Assembly: GCF_015624485.1 (NCBI RefSeq)
Contig: NZ_CP061378.1
Span: forward strand, 2,418,001-2,482,000
Reading direction: 5' to 3'
Source: Bradyrhizobium genosp. L
GTDB lineage: Bacteria > Pseudomonadota > Alphaproteobacteria > Rhizobiales > Xanthobacteraceae
DNA: 64,000 bases
The notes beneath the pieces are model-generated. The model was not told where the DNA came from, made no database searches, and saw nothing but the letters and a program-made list of their open reading frames with translations. This document shows, one piece after another, positions 26,804 through 35,110 of the stretch. Made by a program: the position numbers and the translations under genes. Each line of letters opens with the position of its first letter. Within the stretch, counting starts at the first letter, position 1.

Positions 26804-28308
26804 CTGCGGCCGCACCGGGCCCGGGCAGGGACCACGGGCTCGTCGACATCGCCATCATCGGCGGCGGCATCAATGGCGCCGGCATTGCCCGCGATGCGGC
26901 CGGGCGCGGCCTCAAGGTGCTGCTGTGCGAGAAGGACGACTTCGCCGAGGGGACCTCGTCGCGCTCCGGCAAGCTCGTGCATGGCGGACTGCGCTACCTC
27001 GAGCACTACGAGTTTCGCCTGGTGCGCGAGGCCCTGATCGAGCGCGAGGTGCTGCTGGCGTCGGCGCCGCACATCATCTGGCCGATGCGCTTCGTGCTGC
27101 CGCACTCGCCCGAGCAACGGCCGGCTTGGCTGATACGGACCGGGCTGTTCCTCTACGATCATCTTGGCGGCCGCAAGCAGCTGCCGCCGAGCCGCGGGCT
27201 CGATCTGTCGCAGGCACCGGAAGGCGCGCCGTTGCGTGACGAGTTCCGTCGTGGCTTCGAATATTCGGACTGCTGGGTCGACGATGCGCGGCTCGTGATC
27301 CTCAATTTGATCGACGCCGCCGGCAACGGCGCTATCGTCCTGCCGCGGACCCGTGCGGTCAGCGCCCGCCGCGAGCAGGGCATCTGGCGCCTGGAGATGC
27401 AGGGCGAGGATGGTGACCATCAGGTCGTGCGTGCGCGCGCGCTGGTCAATGCCGCCGGCCCCTGGGTCCGCGATGTCATGCAGGGCGTCGCGGGCGTGAA
27501 CGCGACCCACAATGTGCGGCTGGTCAAGGGCAGCCATGTCGTGGTGCCGAAATTCTGGAGCGGTCCGCAGGCCTATCTGCTCCAGAACGCGGACCGTCGC
27601 GTGATTTTCGTCAATCCGTATGAGGGCGACCTGGCGCTGATCGGCACCACGGATATCCCCTATGACGACCGCGCCGAGGATGTCGCGATCGACGGCGGCG
27701 AGATCGCCTACCTGCTCGACGTGCTGCAGCGTTATTTCCGCGCGGCGCCGCGCGAGGACGCGATCGTGCACGCGTTTTCCGGGGTGCGGCCACTCTACGA
27801 CGATCAGTCGGACAATCCCTCCGCGGTGACCCGAGATTATGTCTTCGAGCTTGATGGCACCGCGGAACAGCCGCCTTTGCTGGCGGTGTTCGGCGGCAAG
27901 ATCACGACCTACCGCCGGCTCGCCGAGCACGCGCTCGGCCGGTTGGAGCCCTGGTTTCCGAAGCTGTTCCCGGCGTGGACGGCGGGCAGGCATCTGCCCG
28001 GCGGCGACATCGGCGACACCTTCGATGGCTTCGCGACCGACCTCGCGCGCGCCTATCCCGATCTGCCCCGACAGCTGATCCAGCACTACGCGCGGCTCTA
28101 TGGCACGCGGGCCCGCGGCTTGCTTGAATCGGCCCGCAGCGTGTCTGATCTCGGCCGTCACTTCGGCGGCAACTTCTATGAGCGCGAGGCCGTCTATCTC
28201 CGGGAGACGGAGTGGGCAGCGAGACCCGCCGATTATCTCGAGCGGCGGACCAAGCACGGCTTGCGGCTGACGCGCGCGGAACGCGACGCCTTTACGGCGT
28301 GGCTCTGA
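26800..28308 (+). CDS. FAD-dependent glycerol-3-phosphate / polyol-phosphate dehydrogenase (GlpD/EryB-like)
   Basis: A 502-residue flavoprotein. IIGGGINGAGIARDAAGRG near residue 18 is the FAD motif, SSRSGKLVHGGLRYLE is characteristic of GlpD and EryB, and GGKITTYRRLAEHA in the C-terminal part is also conserved. The enzyme is probably membrane-associated and passes electrons to quinone. It ends the second plus-strand operon and overlaps the aldolase by four bases. With an EryA-like kinase upstream, a phosphorylated polyol rather than glycerol-3-phosphate is a reasonable substrate. The first module uses an unrelated metal-dependent dehydrogenase for what looks like the same step. Confidence 0.88.
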   Translation: MTAAAPGPGRDHGLVDIAIIGGGINGAGIARDAAGRGLKVLLCEKDDFAEGTSSRSGKLVHGGLRYLEHYEFRLVREALIEREVLLASAPHIIWPMRFVLPHSPEQRPAWLIRTGLFLYDHLGGRKQLPPSRGLDLSQAPEGAPLRDEFRRGFEYSDCWVDDARLVILNLIDAAGNGAIVLPRTRAVSARREQGIWRLEMQGEDGDHQVVRARALVNAAGPWVRDVMQGVAGVNATHNVRLVKGSHVVVPKFWSGPQAYLLQNADRRVIFVNPYEGDLALIGTTDIPYDDRAEDVAIDGGEIAYLLDVLQRYFRAAPREDAIVHAFSGVRPLYDDQSDNPSAVTRDYVFELDGTAEQPPLLAVFGGKITTYRRLAEHALGRLEPWFPKLFPAWTAGRHLPGGDIGDTFDGFATDLARAYPDLPRQLIQHYARLYGTRARGLLESARSVSDLGRHFGGNFYEREAVYLRETEWAARPADYLERRTKHGLRLTRAERDAFTAWL

Positions 28309-28510
28309 ACGACGCCATTTCAAGTTTTTCCAGGTGAACCGTGCAAAGGAACGAGAGGCCGCCGCCATCTTTTGGTGGACGGGCTGGCCGGTTTCGCAGT
28401 TAATGGCCAGCGCGCCTTGCGCATTCGATCTGGAAGGGTGGTGTAAGTGTCTGATTTTGTTAATATTGTACTTGTAGTCTTGATCTGACACGCCAACCTT
28501 CATCAGCACG

Positions 28511-29143
28511 ATGGGACAAATCGTTCGCAAGCCGTTCAAGACCTACCACCATGGCGATCTGCGCGATGCGCTGATCGAGGCCGCCTTGCGCGAGGTCGAG
28601 CTCGGCGGGCCGGAGGCGATCAGCATCAAGGCGCTGGCCAAGCAGCTCGGTGTCTCGCAGCCGGCGCCGTACCGGCATTTCGCCGACCGCGACGCGCTGC
28701 TGGAAGCCGTGACTGCGGAAGCCTTCCGCCAGTTCAACGTCATCATGCGGGAGGCGATCGAGCAGCCGGGCAAGGCATCGAAGCTGTCGCGCTTCGCACA
28801 GGCCGCGCTCGCCTTCGGGCTGCAGCGCCACGGCATCTATCGGCTGATGTTCGCATCGCGCACCATGGCCTGCGCGCCCAAGGGCAGTGAACTACACACC
28901 GCGGCGATGGAAACGCTGGCGCTGTTGATCGAGGCCTTTGAGGCCCCCGCCGTCGGGCTGTTGCGCGAGCGCCAGGCGCTGAAGATCTGGGCCAGCCTGC
29001 ACGGCATCGTGATGCTGGCCGAGCAGGGGCTGCTGACCGGCGAGGTCGGCCAGATCAGCCGCGAAGAACTGCTGGACGAGATCGTCGAGCAGACCAAGCT
29101 CGCGCTATCCGTCGCGCTGAACGCGGCGGAGGAGAAGGCGTAG
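28511..29143 (+). CDS. TetR-family transcriptional regulator
   Basis: A 210-residue regulator. The N-terminal helix-turn-helix is at about residues 28-58 (ISIKALAKQLGVSQPAPYRHFADRDAL, shown in part), preceded by YHHGDLR, a pattern seen in a common TetR subgroup with a C-terminal WHG domain. The 202-bp gap upstream contains an AT-rich stretch with GTGTC and GACAC arms at 28448-28452 and 28486-28490; binding there is a guess. It converges on the amidase gene with five bases between. No target is obvious; it may regulate itself or genes outside this cluster. Confidence 0.85.
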   Translation: MGQIVRKPFKTYHHGDLRDALIEAALREVELGGPEAISIKALAKQLGVSQPAPYRHFADRDALLEAVTAEAFRQFNVIMREAIEQPGKASKLSRFAQAALAFGLQRHGIYRLMFASRTMACAPKGSELHTAAMETLALLIEAFEAPAVGLLRERQALKIWASLHGIVMLAEQGLLTGEVGQISREELLDEIVEQTKLALSVALNAAEEKA

Positions 29144-29148
29144 CCGTT

Positions 29149-30570
29149 CTACTTCGGCGAACGCGGATCGATGGGCGTCGTGCCGCGCAGGCCCAGAATA
29201 TCCTCCAGCGCCTTCGCGCCGGCGAGCAGCTGCGCCTCGGCGCGCGGCTTTGCCACCATCTGCAGGCCGATCGGCAGACCTGACGCGGTGAAGCCGCAGG
29301 GCAGCGACAGCGCCGGACAGCAGGCCAGCGTGATCGCGTAGACGATGCCGAGCCATTCGACGTAGTTGTCGAACTTTTTGCCGTCGCATTCGGCGACGTA
29401 GCGGTTCTCGATCGGGAACGGCGGCACGATGGTCGCGGGCGCCAGCAGCAGGTCGTATTTGTCGAAGAATTCGAGCGTCCGCGCGGTCATCGCCACGCGC
29501 TGCGCCTCGGCGCGCTCCAGCTTCTCGACCGTGAGCTTCAGCCCTTCCTCGATATTCCAGATCACTTCCGGCTTGAGCAGGTCGCGCTTGGTGCGCAGCA
29601 GTTCGGCCTTGCTGATCGCGAAATCGAATGCGCGCAACACGTGGAAGCATTCGTGGGCCTCGCGCAGATCGGGATGGGCTTCCTCGACGATCGCACCTAG
29701 CTCGGCAAAGCGCTCCGCCGCCTTGCGGGTGACGGCCTTGACCTCGGGGTCGACAGGCGTGATGCCGAGATCGGGCGAATAGGCGATGCGCTTCGGTTTG
29801 TTGCCGGAGCGCGCAGCGGACAGGAACGATGTCGGCAGCACCGGCAGCGACAGCGGATCGGCGGCATGCTCGCCGCTCATCGCATCCAGCAGCAGCGCGA
29901 GATCCTCGACGTTGCGCGCCATCGGCCCCTGCACGCCGAGCGTACGGTTGACGCCGAATTTCGGCGTGTGCGCGACGCGGCCGATCGACGGCCGCAAGCC
30001 GACGATGCCGCAGAAGCTCGCCGGGTTGCGCAGGCTGCCGCCCATGTCGGAGCCGTGCGCGAGCCACGCCGTGCCGCTGGCCAGCGCCGCCGCGGCGCCG
30101 CCGGAGGAGCCGGCGGCCGAGCGCGAAGTGTCCCACGGATTGAGGGTTCGGCCGAACACCTCGTTGAACGTGTTGGCACCGGCGCCGAATTCCGGCGTAT
30201 TCGACTTGGCGTAGATCACTGCGCCATTGCCTTCGAGATGCTCGACCAGGATGTCCGACTTCGCCGGGATATTGTCCTTGAAGATCGGCGAGCCTTGTGT
30301 CGTCAGCACGCCGGCGACGGCGGTGAGGTCCTTGATCGGCACCGGAAGGCCGGCGAGCAGGCCGCGTTCGACGGCGGGCTTCTGCATCAGGGTTTTGGCG
30401 TGCGCGCGGGCGCGGTCGAAGCAGAGCGTCGGCAGCGCGTTCACCTTGCCGTCCACCTCCGCAATGCGCGCTTCCAGGACATCGAGCAGGTCGAGCGGCG
30501 TGACGTCACCGGATTTCAGTTTGTCGACGACGGCGCAGGCCGTTTCCTTCACCAAACCCTGATCTGCCAT
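29149..30570 (-). CDS. amidase signature family enzyme
   Basis: A 473-residue amidase with the Ser-cisSer-Lys triad. The Lys is in PVPIKDLT near residue 79, the serine-rich loop is GSSGGAAAALASG, and the nucleophile Ser is in GSDMGGSLRNPASFCG. Length is typical for GatA-like amidases that are not part of a GatCAB complex; no GatB or GatC gene is near. It should hydrolyse a small amide. It stands alone on the minus strand between the convergent TetR gene and a repeat-containing gap. Its substrate is not predictable from sequence. Confidence 0.87.
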   Translation of the reverse strand: MADQGLVKETACAVVDKLKSGDVTPLDLLDVLEARIAEVDGKVNALPTLCFDRARAHAKTLMQKPAVERGLLAGLPVPIKDLTAVAGVLTTQGSPIFKDNIPAKSDILVEHLEGNGAVIYAKSNTPEFGAGANTFNEVFGRTLNPWDTSRSAAGSSGGAAAALASGTAWLAHGSDMGGSLRNPASFCGIVGLRPSIGRVAHTPKFGVNRTLGVQGPMARNVEDLALLLDAMSGEHAADPLSLPVLPTSFLSAARSGNKPKRIAYSPDLGITPVDPEVKAVTRKAAERFAELGAIVEEAHPDLREAHECFHVLRAFDFAISKAELLRTKRDLLKPEVIWNIEEGLKLTVEKLERAEAQRVAMTARTLEFFDKYDLLLAPATIVPPFPIENRYVAECDGKKFDNYVEWLGIVYAITLACCPALSLPCGFTASGLPIGLQMVAKPRAEAQLLAGAKALEDILGLRGTTPIDPRSPK

Positions 30571-30671
30571 GCGCCTGTCTCCGTTCGTTCTGCGACTTCA
30601 GTTCTTGTTGCTGTAGAGCATTTTGCCGGAAGTTGGAAACCACCAAGATCGCGAGCGGTCTGCTCGTTCCA

Positions 30672-30765
30672 CGTCATCCTGAGGTGCGAGCGGAGCGAGC
30701 CTCGAAGGACGACGTGGCCCGCGACCCATCCATCGAGACGCCGCTTCGCGGCTCCTCAGCATGCC
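30672..30765. repeat. dispersed repeat CGTCATCCTGAGGTG type
   Basis: A partial copy of the element found complete at 41667-41771. It starts with CGTCATCCTGAGGTGCGAGC and continues with AGCCTCGAAGGACGACG. It lies in the 222-bp gap between the divergently oriented ends of the amidase start and SDR stop, with no gene seen in that gap. Confidence 0.6.
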
Positions 30766-30792
30766 GTCAGAGCAAGTGGCGAATCCGAACTC

Positions 30793-31569
30793 CTAACCCC
30801 ACCCCGACGTCAGCCCGCCATCCACCGTGTAGATCACGCCCGACGTATACCCCGCGCGGTCGGACGCCAGAAACGCCATCAGGTCGCCGATCTCGCGTGC
30901 ATGCGCGGGGCGGCCGAGCGGCAAACCTTTCTGGAATTCCTTGTAGCGGTTCTCGTCGCCGAACTGGTTCTTGGCGCGGGTCTTCAGCAGGGTGACGTGG
31001 CGGTCGGTGCCGACCGGGCCGGGATTGATGCCGACGACGCGGATGTTGTCGGCAAGGCTCTTGCCGCCGAGTGCGCGGGTAAAGGCCATCAGCGCGGCGT
31101 TGCCGGCGCTGCCGCAGATGTAGTTGGCGTCGAACTTCTCGCCGGCCGCGCCGATGTCGTTAACGATGACGCCCCCGCCGCGCGCCTTCATCTGAGCGTA
31201 GATCTGCCGCGTCAAATTGATGTAGCCGAACACCTTCAGCTCCCAGGCGTGGCGCCAGATCGCCTCGTCGATCTTGTCGATTGAGCCGCCCGGGATATCG
31301 CCAGCGTTGTTGACGAGGATGTCGATGTCGGCGGCCTCCTTGGCGAGGCGCGCCAGATCGTCCGGCTTGCGCAGATCGACGACGCTAATCGCGGCATCGA
31401 TCTGGTGCGCCGAGCGCAACCGTTCGGCGAGCGCCTTCAGCTGCTCGCCGTTGCGGGCGGCCAGCAGCAGATGGGCGCCTTCCTCGGCAAAGGCTTCGGC
31501 GGCGGCCGCGCCAATGCCCTTGGAGGCGCCGGTGATCAGGACACGCTTGCCGCGCAGATGCAGATCCAT
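30793..31569 (-). CDS. SDR-family protein lacking the catalytic lysine
   Basis: A 258-residue SDR-fold protein. TGASKGIG at 13-20 and NNAG at 87-90 are normal. In the active site, Tyr150 is followed by ICGS, so the YxxxK lysine is Ser154. The usual catalytic Ser region reads NDIGAAG at about 137-143 rather than an SS motif. GRPAHAREIGDLMAFLASD and VDGGLTSGWG match ordinary SDRs. It is probably cytosolic and nucleotide-binding, but classical dehydrogenase catalysis is doubtful. It is transcribed divergently from the tartrate dehydrogenase gene at 31738, across a 168-bp gap. It may have altered chemistry or a non-catalytic role. Confidence 0.85.
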   Translation of the reverse strand: MDLHLRGKRVLITGASKGIGAAAAEAFAEEGAHLLLAARNGEQLKALAERLRSAHQIDAAISVVDLRKPDDLARLAKEAADIDILVNNAGDIPGGSIDKIDEAIWRHAWELKVFGYINLTRQIYAQMKARGGGVIVNDIGAAGEKFDANYICGSAGNAALMAFTRALGGKSLADNIRVVGINPGPVGTDRHVTLLKTRAKNQFGDENRYKEFQKGLPLGRPAHAREIGDLMAFLASDRAGYTSGVIYTVDGGLTSGWG

Positions 31570-31737
31570 GGGATGTCTCGCTTGCTATGAGGAACGGATA
31601 TCGGCGAATTTGGTGGGGCAGGGTCGCGCCGCGGTCAACACTGCACTGCAGCGTTGCACTCGCTTGAAGTTTGGTCCATTGCAGGGCGATCAGGATAGGC
31701 GGCTTGGCCAGCCGGGCAAATCACAAGGGTGTTCTCG

Positions 31738-32811
31738 ATGAGCAGGAAGCAGTATCGGATCGCGGTCATTCCGGGCGACGGCATCGGCAAGGAAGTGATG
31801 CCCGAGGGTCTGCGCGTCATCGAGGCGGCGGCGAAGAAGCACGGCGTCGACGTCAAGTTCGATCATTTCGATTTCGCCTCCTACGACTATTACGAGAAGC
31901 ACGGCGAGATGATGCCGGCGGACTGGAAGGACAAGATCGGCAAGCATGACGCGATCTATTTCGGCGCGGTCGGCTGGCCGGCAAAAATTCCTGACCACGT
32001 CTCGCTGTGGGGTTCGCTGATCAAATTCCGCCGCGAGTTCGACCAATACGTCAATCTGCGCCCGGTACGGCTGATGCCCGGCGTGCCGTCGCCGCTGGCG
32101 GGCCGCAAGCCCGGCGACATCGATTTCTGGGTGGTGCGCGAGAACACCGAAGGTGAATACTCGTCGGTCGGCGGCCGCATGTTCCCTGACACCGACCGCG
32201 AATTCGTCACACAGCAGACCGTGATGACCCGCATCGGCGTCGATCGCATCCTGAAGTTCGCCTTCGAGCTGGCGCAGTCGCGGCCGAAGAAGCATCTGAC
32301 CTCGGCGACCAAGTCGAACGGCATCTCCATCACCATGCCCTATTGGGACGAGCGCGTGGAGGCGATGGCCAAGAACTTTCCGAAGGTGAAGTGGGACAAG
32401 TACCACATCGACATCCTCACCGCGAACTTCGTGCTGCACCCCGATTGGTTCGACGTCGTCGTCGGCTCCAACCTGTTCGGCGACATCCTGTCCGACCTCG
32501 GGCCGGCCTGCACAGGCACGATCGGCATCGCGCCGTCGGGCAACATCAATCCGGAAGGCAATTTCCCATCCGTGTTCGAACCGGTGCACGGCTCGGCGCC
32601 CGATATCGCAGGGCAGGGCATCGCCAATCCGATCGGCATGATCTGGTCGGGCGCGATGATGTTGGAGCATCTCGGCGAGAAGCAGGCCGCGGATGCCATT
32701 GTCGGCGCGATCGAGCGCACCCTCGGCGAACGCACGCTGCGCACGCGGGATCTTGGCGGCAATGCCGACACCACGGCCTGCGGCAAGGCGGTCGCGGAGA
32801 TGGTGGATTAA
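31738..32811 (+). CDS. tartrate dehydrogenase / D-malate dehydrogenase (decarboxylating)
   Basis: A 357-residue enzyme of the isopropylmalate/isocitrate dehydrogenase family, tartrate dehydrogenase branch. IAVIPGDGIGKEV starts the fold, VRENTEGEYSSVGGR and SNLFGDILSDLGP carry substrate and metal-binding residues, and EPVHGSAPDIAGQGIANP is the conserved NAD-side motif. It oxidises D-malate, tartrate or related 2-hydroxydicarboxylates with NAD, using a divalent metal. ATG 31738 is preferred to GTG 31729 because AGGG stands at a suitable distance. A repeat follows the stop. Within the window it fits the theme of hydroxy-acid breakdown, alongside the threonate genes. Confidence 0.88.
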   Translation: MSRKQYRIAVIPGDGIGKEVMPEGLRVIEAAAKKHGVDVKFDHFDFASYDYYEKHGEMMPADWKDKIGKHDAIYFGAVGWPAKIPDHVSLWGSLIKFRREFDQYVNLRPVRLMPGVPSPLAGRKPGDIDFWVVRENTEGEYSSVGGRMFPDTDREFVTQQTVMTRIGVDRILKFAFELAQSRPKKHLTSATKSNGISITMPYWDERVEAMAKNFPKVKWDKYHIDILTANFVLHPDWFDVVVGSNLFGDILSDLGPACTGTIGIAPSGNINPEGNFPSVFEPVHGSAPDIAGQGIANPIGMIWSGAMMLEHLGEKQAADAIVGAIERTLGERTLRTRDLGGNADTTACGKAVAEMVD

Positions 32812-32820
32812 GTCAGAGGG

Positions 32821-32905
32821 CGTAGGGTGGGTTAGCGAAGCGTAACCCACCGATTTTTGACCGCAGAAAGATGGTGGGTTACGCCTTCGGCTAACCCACC
32901 CTACG
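32821..32905. repeat. CGTAGGGTGGG inverted-repeat element
   Basis: A complete element with arms CGTAGGGTGGGTTAGC and its complement GCTAACCCACCCTACG, and inner arms around GGTGGGTTA. It is about 85 bp and fills the gap between two convergent genes, so it could form a strong hairpin at both 3' ends. Relatives occur at 41798, 52511, 55549, 57608 and 62971. Confidence 0.8.
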
Positions 32906-32909
32906 ATTT

Positions 32910-33821
32910 CTATTCCTTCACGATCCTTCGGCAATGCTCCCACGCCGCGTGGATCAAATTCTCGCTTGCTTCCGGCGTGCGGAATGCCGAATGGGCCGAC
33001 AGCGTCACGTTCGGGATCTTGGTCAGTGGATGATCCTTCGGCAGCGGCTCGGTGTTGAAGACGTCGAGGCCGGCATGACGGATGTGACCTGACTTGAGCG
33101 CGTCGATCATCGCCTCCTCGTCGACAATTGCGGCCCGCGCGGTGTTGACCAGGATCACGCCCGGTTTCATCTTCGCGATCTTCTCGCGCGTGACCAGCCC
33201 GCGGGTCTCGTCGTTCAAAAGCAGATGGATCGAGACCACGTCGCTCTTGCCCAGCACCGTGTCGAGATCGACGAACTCGACGCCGGGATAGGCTTTTGGC
33301 GACCGGTTCCAGGCGATCACCGTCATGCCGCTGCCGAGTGCGATGCGGGCGACTTCGGCGGCGATGCCGCCGAAGCCGACCAGGCCGAGCGTCTTGCCGG
33401 TCAGCTGCGTGCCGTCCTCGCGCAGCCAGTTGCCGGCGCGCATCTCGCGGTCCATCTGCGCGATCACGCGCGCCGACGACCACATCAGTGCGATCGCGGA
33501 TTCCGCCACCGCGGTGTCGCCATAGCCCTTGATCAGGTGCACGGAGATGCCGAGCTCGGCGAGCTCTTCCGGGTTCATGTAGCTGCGCGCGCCGGTGCCG
33601 AGGAACACGACATGCTTCAGGCCAGAGCATTGTTTCGCGACCTCGGTCGGCAGTGCGGTGTGGTCGACGATCGCGATTTCGGCGCCGTCGAGGATCGCAG
33701 GGTATTGCTCAGGCGTGATGTCGGGATCGCGATTGATACGCACCTTGGGATCGCCCGGTCTCTCCAGCCGCTCGATGACGACGGCGAGCGATTCATTGGC
33801 GTCGACGAATACTCCGCGCAC
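32910..33821 (-). CDS. D-isomer-specific 2-hydroxyacid dehydrogenase
   Basis: A 303-residue NAD-dependent dehydrogenase. GLVGFGGIAAEVA near residue 149 is the nucleotide fold, Arg in NTARAAIVD, Glu in FNTEPLP and His in LSAHSAF form the catalytic set. It is the last gene of a minus-strand operon LysR-amidohydrolase-dehydrogenase, 24 nt after the amidohydrolase. It probably acts on a 2-oxo or 2-hydroxy acid derived from the substrate of that enzyme. It is shorter than, and only distantly similar to, the protein at 25005. Confidence 0.85.
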   Translation of the reverse strand: MRGVFVDANESLAVVIERLERPGDPKVRINRDPDITPEQYPAILDGAEIAIVDHTALPTEVAKQCSGLKHVVFLGTGARSYMNPEELAELGISVHLIKGYGDTAVAESAIALMWSSARVIAQMDREMRAGNWLREDGTQLTGKTLGLVGFGGIAAEVARIALGSGMTVIAWNRSPKAYPGVEFVDLDTVLGKSDVVSIHLLLNDETRGLVTREKIAKMKPGVILVNTARAAIVDEEAMIDALKSGHIRHAGLDVFNTEPLPKDHPLTKIPNVTLSAHSAFRTPEASENLIHAAWEHCRRIVKE

Positions 33822-33845
33822 GGCAGGCCTCCGGTGTTGGGATGA

Positions 33846-35096
33846 TTACGACGCGACGCCGGCGAGCGCGAGCACGGTGTGCAGCAGCACGTTGGCGCCG
33901 GCCGCGCAGTCGGCCTGCGTCGCATCTTCCAGCTCGTTGTGGCTGATGCCGTCCTTGCAGGGCACGAACACCATCGCCGCCGGCATCACCGTGTTGAGGT
34001 TGCAGGCGTCGTGGCCGGCGCCGGAAGTGATGCGGCGATGCGAGTAGCCGAGCTGGGTGGCGGCCTTCTCGACCGCGTCGACCAGCTTGGGATCGAAATG
34101 CGTCGGTGCCTTGCGCCAGACCAGATCGAGCTGCACCGCGACCTTGCGGCGCGCTGCGATCTCGGCGGTCGCCGCGCGCAGGTCGCTATCCAGCGCGTCC
34201 ATGATCGAGGCGTCCGCGCTGCGGCAATCCACAGTGAAGGCGATCTCGCCGGGGATGACGTTGCGCGAGGGGTTGGCGATCACGGCTTCGCCGATGGTGC
34301 CGACCGCCTTGGGGCCGTGCTTTTTGGCGATGCTCTCCATCGCCAGCACGATCTCGGACAGCGTCGCCAGCGCGTCGCGGCGCAGCGGCATCGGGGTCGA
34401 GCCGGCATGGCTCTCGAAACCGGTGATCTTGCCGTCGTACCACAGCACACCCTGGCCGGAATCGACGACGCCGATGGTCTTGCCCTCGGCCTCCAGAATC
34501 GGCCCCTGCTCGATATGCAGCTCGACGAAGCCGGAGAATTTCTGCCGGCCGACCGGCGCATCGCCGCGATAGCCGATGCCGTCGAGCGCCTGCGCCACCG
34601 TGACGCCCTCGGCGTCCTTGCGCGACAAAATGTCGTCGGTGGTGAAGTCGCCGACATAGGCCGCAGACGCCATCATCGCCGGCGCGAACCGCGAGCCTTC
34701 CTCGTTGGTCCAGTTGCAGATGCAGATCGGCAGCTCGGTCTCGATACCGGCGCCGTTCAGCGTGCGGACCAATTCGAGCGCGGCGAGCGTGCCGAGGATG
34801 CCGTCATATTTGCCGCCGGTCGGCTGGGTGTCGAGATGCGAGCCGACCCCGATCGGCGCCTTCGACATATCCCTGCCTTTCCTCAACCCGAACATCGAGC
34901 CGAGCGCGTCGACATGCACCTCGAGGCCGGCTTCCTCGCAAGCCTTGCGGAACCAGTCGCGCACCTGCTTGTCCTCGGCGCTCAGCGTCAGCCGCCGCAC
35001 GCCACCTTTCGGCGTCGCGCCGAACTGCGCGGTTTCGTGGATGGCGCCCCAGAGGCGGGCGGAATCGATCTGCAGGTTGGTGACGGCTCGGCTCAT
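33846..35096 (-). CDS. M20-family Zn-dependent amidohydrolase (N-carbamoyl amino acid / allantoate hydrolase-like)
   Basis: A 416-residue binuclear metallohydrolase of the hydantoinase/carbamoylase family. GSHLDTQPTGGKYDG near residue 85, NEEGSRF, ELHIEQGP and ISHNELE give the metal ligands and catalytic Glu. The dimerisation lid lies around 210-330, with HAGSTPMPLRRDA as a conserved segment. The likely reaction is hydrolysis of an N-carbamoyl or ureido acid. It starts 14 nt after the LysR stop in the same operon. No hydantoinase is nearby, so the imported substrate may already be open-chain. It is cytosolic; the exact substrate is unknown. Confidence 0.87.
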   Translation of the reverse strand: MSRAVTNLQIDSARLWGAIHETAQFGATPKGGVRRLTLSAEDKQVRDWFRKACEEAGLEVHVDALGSMFGLRKGRDMSKAPIGVGSHLDTQPTGGKYDGILGTLAALELVRTLNGAGIETELPICICNWTNEEGSRFAPAMMASAAYVGDFTTDDILSRKDAEGVTVAQALDGIGYRGDAPVGRQKFSGFVELHIEQGPILEAEGKTIGVVDSGQGVLWYDGKITGFESHAGSTPMPLRRDALATLSEIVLAMESIAKKHGPKAVGTIGEAVIANPSRNVIPGEIAFTVDCRSADASIMDALDSDLRAATAEIAARRKVAVQLDLVWRKAPTHFDPKLVDAVEKAATQLGYSHRRITSGAGHDACNLNTVMPAAMVFVPCKDGISHNELEDATQADCAAGANVLLHTVLALAGVAS

Positions 35097-35110
35097 TGCG
35101 GCGCTTCCCT

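Noticed and set aside
23432..28308. A classical erythritol (ery) operon
   Set aside because: Kinase and flavoprotein resemble EryA and EryB, but EryC-type isomerase and the triose/ribose isomerase partners are absent, and aldolase genes are present instead.
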